Shown piece after piece: positions 12,998-17,496 of a stretch of 17,496 bases of DNA; position 1 is the stretch's first letter; every line of letters starts with the position of its first letter. The DNA is taken from positions 1 to 17,496 of the forward strand of contig CAZTUA010000028.1 of assembly GCA_964616545.1 (NCBI GenBank), written 5' to 3'. Both the position numbers and the translations under genes were made by a program. The notes beneath the pieces were generated by a model. It did no database searches and was not told where the DNA came from. It saw only the letters and a list, made by a program, of their open reading frames with translations. This DNA is from JAQVEM01 sp964616545. GTDB lineage: Bacteria > Actinomycetota > Humimicrobiia > Humimicrobiales > Humimicrobiaceae.

Positions 12998-15370
12998 ATG
13001 GGTAAAAAAAATAATAAACAAAAAAAAGATTATCTTGATAAAAACAAACCGGTTAATAAAAGAGTGGAGAGTCTTTTATCTCTTATGACTCTGGAGGAAA
13101 AAATCGCCCAGCTTGGAAGTGTCTGGATATATGAAATTCTTGATAATAAAATTTTCTCCAGAATAAAGGCAGATTTGCTGTTTAAACATGGAATCGGACA
13201 GATAACCCGCCTTGGTGGAGCGAGTAATTTTAATCCAGATGAATCTGCCAGAACAGCAAATGAGATACAGAAATATATTATGACGAATACACGCCTGGGC
13301 ATTCCTGCTATTATCCACGAAGAATCATGCAGCGGGTATATGGCCAGAGGGGCAACATGTTTTCCCCAGATTATCGGTGTTGCAAGTACGTGGGATCCTG
13401 AACTGGTAAATAACATGGGATGTGTGATAAGAGAGCAGATGAGGGCGGTTGGAGCGCATCAATCACTGGCCCCGGTACTGGATATTGCAAGAGATGCAAG
13501 ATGGGGAAGGATGGAAGAAACTTTCGGTGAGGATCAATACCTCGTATCCAGAATGGGAACAGCATATATAAAGGGGCTTCAGGGTGATGACTGGAAGACT
13601 GGAATAATGGCAACCGGAAAGCATTTTGTGGGATACGGAGTTTCAGAAGGTGGAATGAACTGGGCGCCTCCCCATATTCCAGAAAGAGAAATGCGGGAAG
13701 TTTTTCTTGCTACTTTTGAAGCTGCTGTAAAAGAAGCAGGTCTCGCTTCAATTATGCCGGCATACCATGAACTGGATGGAATACCATGCCATAGCTCAAA
13801 AGAATTACTGGCAGGAGTGTTGAGAGATGAGTGGCACTTCGAAGGGCTTCTGGTATCAGACTATTTTGCCATTAATATGCTGTATGATTATCATAAAATA
13901 GCCGTAGATAAAGAAAATGCTGCAAAGCAGGCTCTTGAAGCAGGCGTGGATGTTGAACTTCCGAGTACCGATTGCTATGGAAAGCCTTTAAAAGACGCAG
14001 TAGACAGGGGTTATATAAAAGAATCGTTAATTGATATATCGGTAAAGAGAATGCTTAAAATGAAATTTTTACTCGGGCTTTTTGAAGATCCCTATGTAGA
14101 TGAAGAAAAAGCAAAAAGAGTATTTGATACAGAGAAACATAGAGCGCTTGCACGTGAGATAGCGCAAAAATCAATTGTACTCCTAAAAAATGATAAAGAT
14201 TTACTTCCGCTAAAGAAGGATATTTCATCAATTGCGGTAATCGGTCCAAATGCCAGCAGTGCACGAAATATTATAGGTGATTACGCTTATCCATGCCATA
14301 TAGAATCACTTATAGAGATGAAGGAAGACAATGATACTTTCAATACGCCCATCCCGGATAAACTGGAAATGGCGGATAACTTTGTACCAATCTCGAGCAT
14401 ACTGGAAGGGATAAAAGAGAAATTAGGCAAGAATACGGAGATTTATTATGCAAAAGGCTGTGATGTTAAAAGTGAGTTAAAGGATGGTTTTGAGGAAGCA
14501 GTTGAATGTGCGAAAAAATCAGAAATTGCCATAGTGGTTGTGGGTGATAAATCAGGGCTTACAGATGACTGCACCAGTGGTGAAACAAGGGACAGGGCTG
14601 ATTTAAATCTGCCGGGTGTCCAGGAAGAACTCGTAAGGGAAGTATACAAAACCGGCACACCCGTAATTGTTGTACTTATAAACGGAAGACCTTTATCCAT
14701 AAACTGGATCATAGAGAATATACCGGCGGTAATAAATGCATGGATGCCCGGCGAAGAAGGCGCAGAAGCAGTAGCAGACGTTCTTTTCGGGGATTATAAT
14801 CCCGGAGGAAAGCTTCCAGTATCATTTCCGAGGTCAGTTGGTCAGGTGCCGGTATACTATAATCATAAACCTTCCGGCGGACGTTCTCACTGGAAAGGTG
14901 ATTATGTGGAAATGAGCAGCAAACCCCTGTTTCCTTTTGGGTATGGCCTTAGTTATACAAATTTTAGATACAGTAATATGAAAATTTCACCTGAGTCTGT
15001 CTCCTGCAATGGAAAGATTAAAATAAGTATAGATGTTGAAAATAATGGCTCATGCAGAGGGGATGAAGTTGTGCAGCTTTATGTAAACGATGTACAATCA
15101 GAAATAACAAGGCCCGTTAAAGAATTAAAGGGCTTTAAAAGGATTATGCTGGAGCCAGGCCAGAAAAAGACAATTATTTTTACTATTTCGGCAACGCAGC
15201 TGGGTTTTTACAACAGGGATATGAAATATGTTGTGGAACCCGGAAAAATTAAAGTTATGATGGGCAGTTCTTCTGAGGATATAAGGCAGACCGGGGAATT
15301 TAATATTGTTGGCGAGATAAATGAAATAAAGGATAGCAGGAAATACTTTACATCGGCTGAAATAAAATAA
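12998..15370 (+). CDS. Glycoside hydrolase family 3 beta-glucosidase/beta-xylosidase
   Basis: This 790-aa retaining beta-glycosidase removes terminal sugar units from short oligosaccharides. The N-terminal TIM barrel contains ARWGRMEETFGED, GKHFVGYG and the nucleophile D288 in LLVSDYFAI. The second alpha/beta domain carries the probable acid/base E529 in SGETRDRADL. A C-terminal fibronectin-III-like domain (about 690-760, with GDEVVQLYVND and RPVKELKGFKR) completes the usual three-domain form. There is no signal peptide, so it acts in the cytoplasm on sugars brought in by the adjacent transporter. The layout resembles bacterial enzymes described as beta-xylosidase or beta-glucosidase, and sequence alone does not separate the two; the xyl genes nearby favour xylosides and the following glucokinase favours glucosides. 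Confidence 0.93.
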   Translation: MGKKNNKQKKDYLDKNKPVNKRVESLLSLMTLEEKIAQLGSVWIYEILDNKIFSRIKADLLFKHGIGQITRLGGASNFNPDESARTANEIQKYIMTNTRLGIPAIIHEESCSGYMARGATCFPQIIGVASTWDPELVNNMGCVIREQMRAVGAHQSLAPVLDIARDARWGRMEETFGEDQYLVSRMGTAYIKGLQGDDWKTGIMATGKHFVGYGVSEGGMNWAPPHIPEREMREVFLATFEAAVKEAGLASIMPAYHELDGIPCHSSKELLAGVLRDEWHFEGLLVSDYFAINMLYDYHKIAVDKENAAKQALEAGVDVELPSTDCYGKPLKDAVDRGYIKESLIDISVKRMLKMKFLLGLFEDPYVDEEKAKRVFDTEKHRALAREIAQKSIVLLKNDKDLLPLKKDISSIAVIGPNASSARNIIGDYAYPCHIESLIEMKEDNDTFNTPIPDKLEMADNFVPISSILEGIKEKLGKNTEIYYAKGCDVKSELKDGFEEAVECAKKSEIAIVVVGDKSGLTDDCTSGETRDRADLNLPGVQEELVREVYKTGTPVIVVLINGRPLSINWIIENIPAVINAWMPGEEGAEAVADVLFGDYNPGGKLPVSFPRSVGQVPVYYNHKPSGGRSHWKGDYVEMSSKPLFPFGYGLSYTNFRYSNMKISPESVSCNGKIKISIDVENNGSCRGDEVVQLYVNDVQSEITRPVKELKGFKRIMLEPGQKKTIIFTISATQLGFYNRDMKYVVEPGKIKVMMGSSSEDIRQTGEFNIVGEINEIKDSRKYFTSAEIK

Positions 15371-15433
15371 AAAGTTAGAATTTATTTTTAGAAATTGATA
15401 TATAAGTATTAAAAAATATCTAATAATTATATA

Positions 15434-15462
15434 TTGACATAAATAATAACAACTTATATATT
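15434..15462 (+). promoter_or_regulatory. Promoter of the ROK kinase gene
   Basis: A perfect -35 box TTGACA (15434-15439) and a -10 box TATATT (15457-15462) are separated by 17 bases in the 251-base AT-rich gap. Initiation near 15469 leaves a leader of about 150 nt. No XylR-type operator overlaps it, so this gene is probably regulated separately. Spurious matches are easier in such AT-rich DNA. Confidence 0.6.
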
Positions 15463-15621
15463 AATTAACAATATATATATTTAAACTTGTAAATTATTTT
15501 ACAAATATTTAAAGATTAATAATACAAATAGAATAAAAAAGAAACATAGAGAGAATATATAATATTAATAATAGAAAAAATCCGGCAATATAAAGAGGAA
15601 TGAAATAACTGGGGGTATAAA

Positions 15622-16659
15622 GTGAGGCGAACTTCGTATCATGTTATCGGGGTAGATCTGGGTGCAACAAATATTGTATGTGTATTGTCAGGCGATGATG
15701 GCAAAATAATAACGAAAGATACCAGAAAAACCTTTGGAAACAGGGGCAAGGAAAAAACAATTTCACAGATAATCAATTCTGCAAAAAATGTCCTGAGGGA
15801 AGGCGAAAAAATGGGAATCTCTGCCAGATCAATAATTGGAATGGGTGTAGGCGGTCCGGGTCCGATAAATAGTGATGAGGGTATTATACATATTGCTCCA
15901 AACATTCCGGGATGGATCAATACATCGCTGGTAGAAGAACTGGGCAATGAACTTGACCTGCCTATTTTTCTGGAAAATGATGCAAACGCAGCAGCACTGG
16001 GAGAATGGTGGCTGGGGGCCGGCAAAGATATAGATAATCTGGTTCTGCTTACTTTAGGCACCGGAATAGGTGGCGGAATAATTATTGATGGTGAAGTCTT
16101 GTATGGGACCAGGCACACAGCAGGAGAAATAGGACATATGGTAATAAAAGAAGGAGGGCTTCTATGCGGTTGCGGTAATAAAGGTTGCTTTGAAGCTTAC
16201 GCTTCAGCAAAAGCAGTGGTAAAAAGAATGTTGATTGAGATAGAAAAAGGCAAAAAGACAGCGCTGCTTGATGCGGTAAAAAATAAGCCGGAAAAGATTA
16301 CATGCAGGTTAATTTATGATACAGCAAGAAAAGGGGATAATCTCTGCAAAAAGATTGTTGAAGAAACCGGGAAATATTTAGGAATAGGTATAGCAAATAT
16401 AGTTAACATAATAAATCCCCAGATGGTTGTACTTGGCGGAGGGATGGCCAGAGCAGGCGATCTTTTATTTGACCCGGTAAGGGAATATGTAGAAGAGCAT
16501 GCTTTTAATGCAACCATGGAAGGAGTAGAGATTGTACCGACAAAACTTGGTACAAATGCCGGAGCTATAGGTGCGGTAGCTTTTGTGTTAAAGAAAAAAG
16601 GCCTTTTAAAAAGAGTGAACTGCCTGGATCGGGACACGACGGGGTTCTTACAGGCATAG
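15622..16659 (+). CDS. glk: ROK-family glucokinase
   Basis: This 345-aa cytoplasmic sugar kinase probably converts glucose to glucose 6-phosphate with ATP. The phosphate-binding DLGATN (12-17), ENDAN with catalytic D120, LGTGIGGG, GEIGHM (E169, H172) and the zinc motif CGCGNKGC (C182, C184, C189) are all intact, in contrast to the ROK regulator upstream, where the catalytic Asp is replaced. There is no DNA-binding domain. The start is GTG with GGGGGT 6 bases before it. Placed after the GH3 gene, it would handle glucose released from imported beta-glucosides. Some ROK kinases use fructose, mannose, allose or N-acetyl sugars, so the glucose assignment is likely but not proven. Confidence 0.88.
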   Translation: MRRTSYHVIGVDLGATNIVCVLSGDDGKIITKDTRKTFGNRGKEKTISQIINSAKNVLREGEKMGISARSIIGMGVGGPGPINSDEGIIHIAPNIPGWINTSLVEELGNELDLPIFLENDANAAALGEWWLGAGKDIDNLVLLTLGTGIGGGIIIDGEVLYGTRHTAGEIGHMVIKEGGLLCGCGNKGCFEAYASAKAVVKRMLIEIEKGKKTALLDAVKNKPEKITCRLIYDTARKGDNLCKKIVEETGKYLGIGIANIVNIINPQMVVLGGGMARAGDLLFDPVREYVEEHAFNATMEGVEIVPTKLGTNAGAIGAVAFVLKKKGLLKRVNCLDRDTTGFLQA

Positions 16660-16693
16660 ATTAAAACATATAAGATATAAAAAATATAAAGTT

Positions 16694-16728
16694 GCTGCTT
16701 CAGGATTGCTGCTTTAAGATAGCTGCTT
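16694..16728 (+). repeat. Three GCTGCTT repeats at 14-base period
   Basis: GCTGCTT occurs at 16694-16700, 16708-16714 and 16722-16728, exactly 14 bases apart, within similar flanks (each followed by a short A-rich or mixed triplet, then GAT). It lies 35 bases after the kinase stop. Function is unknown; it may be a small slippage product or a repeated protein-binding site. Confidence 0.6.
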
Positions 16729-16920
16729 AAAATAATACTCGTATATAAATTGTTTTTCAGGTTTAAATAGTGTATTTAACGTTATGATTCTTTTTATTGT
16801 TTAAAAATTTTATAAAGCTTAAAATAAGAAATAATTGTCCGGAAGCTTTTAGATTATCTGCTTCACTGCTCTAAAAGTTAAAGATATCAAAAAAAGAAAA
16901 AAACAGTATGAGGCAGGCTA

Positions 16921-17406
16921 TTGATGGAAATAGATAAAAAGAAATTCAATAAAGTCATTTTAATAAATGTGAGTGCAGGATTAATATACGGAGTAATAAT
17001 CTGTCCCATAATTACAGTAATATTTTATGTTTTAAGCGGGATAGGCCCGGTAAGTGCCGAACACGGATTTGTCGAGGGATTATATTCAGCTGTAAAATTA
17101 GGACTGGCCGCAGGTGCAGCATTCGGATTAATGCTTGCAATTATTCTGGGAATATTATTCAGGCCGTATAAGAGAGTCATTTACACCAGGGATGAAAATA
17201 TCTTTTTATCAAAAATGAATATAGCGCTGGATAGAATAAATTATGAATTGGAAAAAAGAGATAATAATATATATATATTTAAAGAAAAAAGAGATAGATT
17301 TGCCAGAATTCTGGTAAGAATAAGGGATAACGATGCCGTTATTCATGGACATTTTAACAAAGTAATTTTTTTAAGCAGATATCTCACAGGAAGTTTAAAA
17401 AAATAA
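16921..17406 (+). CDS. Small membrane protein of unknown function
   Basis: I do not recognise this 161-aa protein. Two hydrophobic segments (about residues 12-38 and 55-80) are joined by a short loop with SAEHGF. After FRPYKR comes a charged, probably cytoplasmic C-terminal domain of about 75 residues, rich in Lys, Arg, Asp and Asn, with a likely helical LSKMNIALDRINYELEKRD stretch and a strand-like end. The start is TTG at 16921 or the adjacent ATG at 16924; GAGG at 16910-16913 is compatible with either. Base composition and codon use look like those of its neighbours. There is no evident link to sugar use, and the 261-base gap before it suggests a separate unit. Confidence 0.7.
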   Translation: MMEIDKKKFNKVILINVSAGLIYGVIICPIITVIFYVLSGIGPVSAEHGFVEGLYSAVKLGLAAGAAFGLMLAIILGILFRPYKRVIYTRDENIFLSKMNIALDRINYELEKRDNNIYIFKEKRDRFARILVRIRDNDAVIHGHFNKVIFLSRYLTGSLKK

Positions 17407-17496
17407 TTTTTACAGATAATGTTTTCATTTATAAAAGAATCCACACATGCAAACAGGTAGATGTCTTTAATTAAAGAAATTAAAAAACAAAATTAA

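Noticed and set aside
13030..13416. Minus-strand open frame of 128 codons opposite the GH3 gene
   Set aside because: It overlaps the conserved N-terminal GH3 barrel and shows no start signal or domain.
15639..16118. Minus-strand open frame of 159 codons opposite the ROK kinase
   Set aside because: It is a shadow of the kinase gene, with proline/serine-rich translation and no family features.
1..17496. Mobile element, CRISPR array, phage or defence system
   Set aside because: No transposase, integrase, terminal repeats, regular spacer-repeat array or phage-type gene is visible; the region reads as ordinary sugar metabolism.

Overview
The window is AT-rich bacterial chromosome, with very AT-rich gaps between genes. 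It reads as a sugar-uptake and pentose/glucose catabolism region placed directly behind a ribosomal RNA operon. The ABC transporters, ROK proteins, lipoprotein-type binding proteins and absence of any PTS gene suit an anaerobic fermenter of plant-type carbohydrates. The acidic Glu/Ala/Pro linkers after the lipoprotein cysteines recall proteins of Atribacterota-like and related uncultured lineages. That is an impression only, not a taxonomic call.

Layout: (1) 1-447, the 3' end of 23S rRNA and a complete 5S rRNA, + strand. (2) 617-3298, minus strand, a xylose isomerase-family gene followed by xylulokinase. (3) 3299-3831, a control region with two back-to-back promoters inside a 55-bp inverted repeat, then a long leader with a hairpin. 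(4) 3832-7784, + strand, a ChvE-GguA-GguB type monosaccharide ABC transporter. (5) 7919-9245, a second copy of the operator-promoter cassette driving a XylR-like ROK regulator. (6) 9276-12683, a family-1 (COG1653-type) binding protein and two permeases, with no ATPase gene. (7) 12998-15370, a cytoplasmic GH3 beta-glycosidase. (8) 15622-16659, a ROK glucokinase. (9) 16921-17406, a small two-helix membrane protein of unknown function.

Inferred working model: monosaccharides such as xylose enter through ChvE/GguAB and are converted by XylA and XylB to xylulose 5-phosphate. Short oligosaccharides enter through the second transporter, which needs an ATPase encoded elsewhere. They are cut inside the cell by the GH3 enzyme, and released glucose is phosphorylated by the ROK kinase. 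The XylR-like protein probably controls xylAB, chvE-gguAB and itself through the two near-identical operators, whose right arms carry the -35 boxes of the promoters.

The least expected items are: the duplicated 55-bp operator-promoter cassette, with a possible fossil of the xylR start behind one copy; a leader hairpin shared by the two otherwise unrelated binding-protein genes; a permease whose only sensible start codon is AUA (or AUC); and a xylose isomerase homologue with changes at positions that are nearly invariant in classical enzymes. I see no mobile element, CRISPR array, tRNA or phage gene, and no clearly new multi-gene system.
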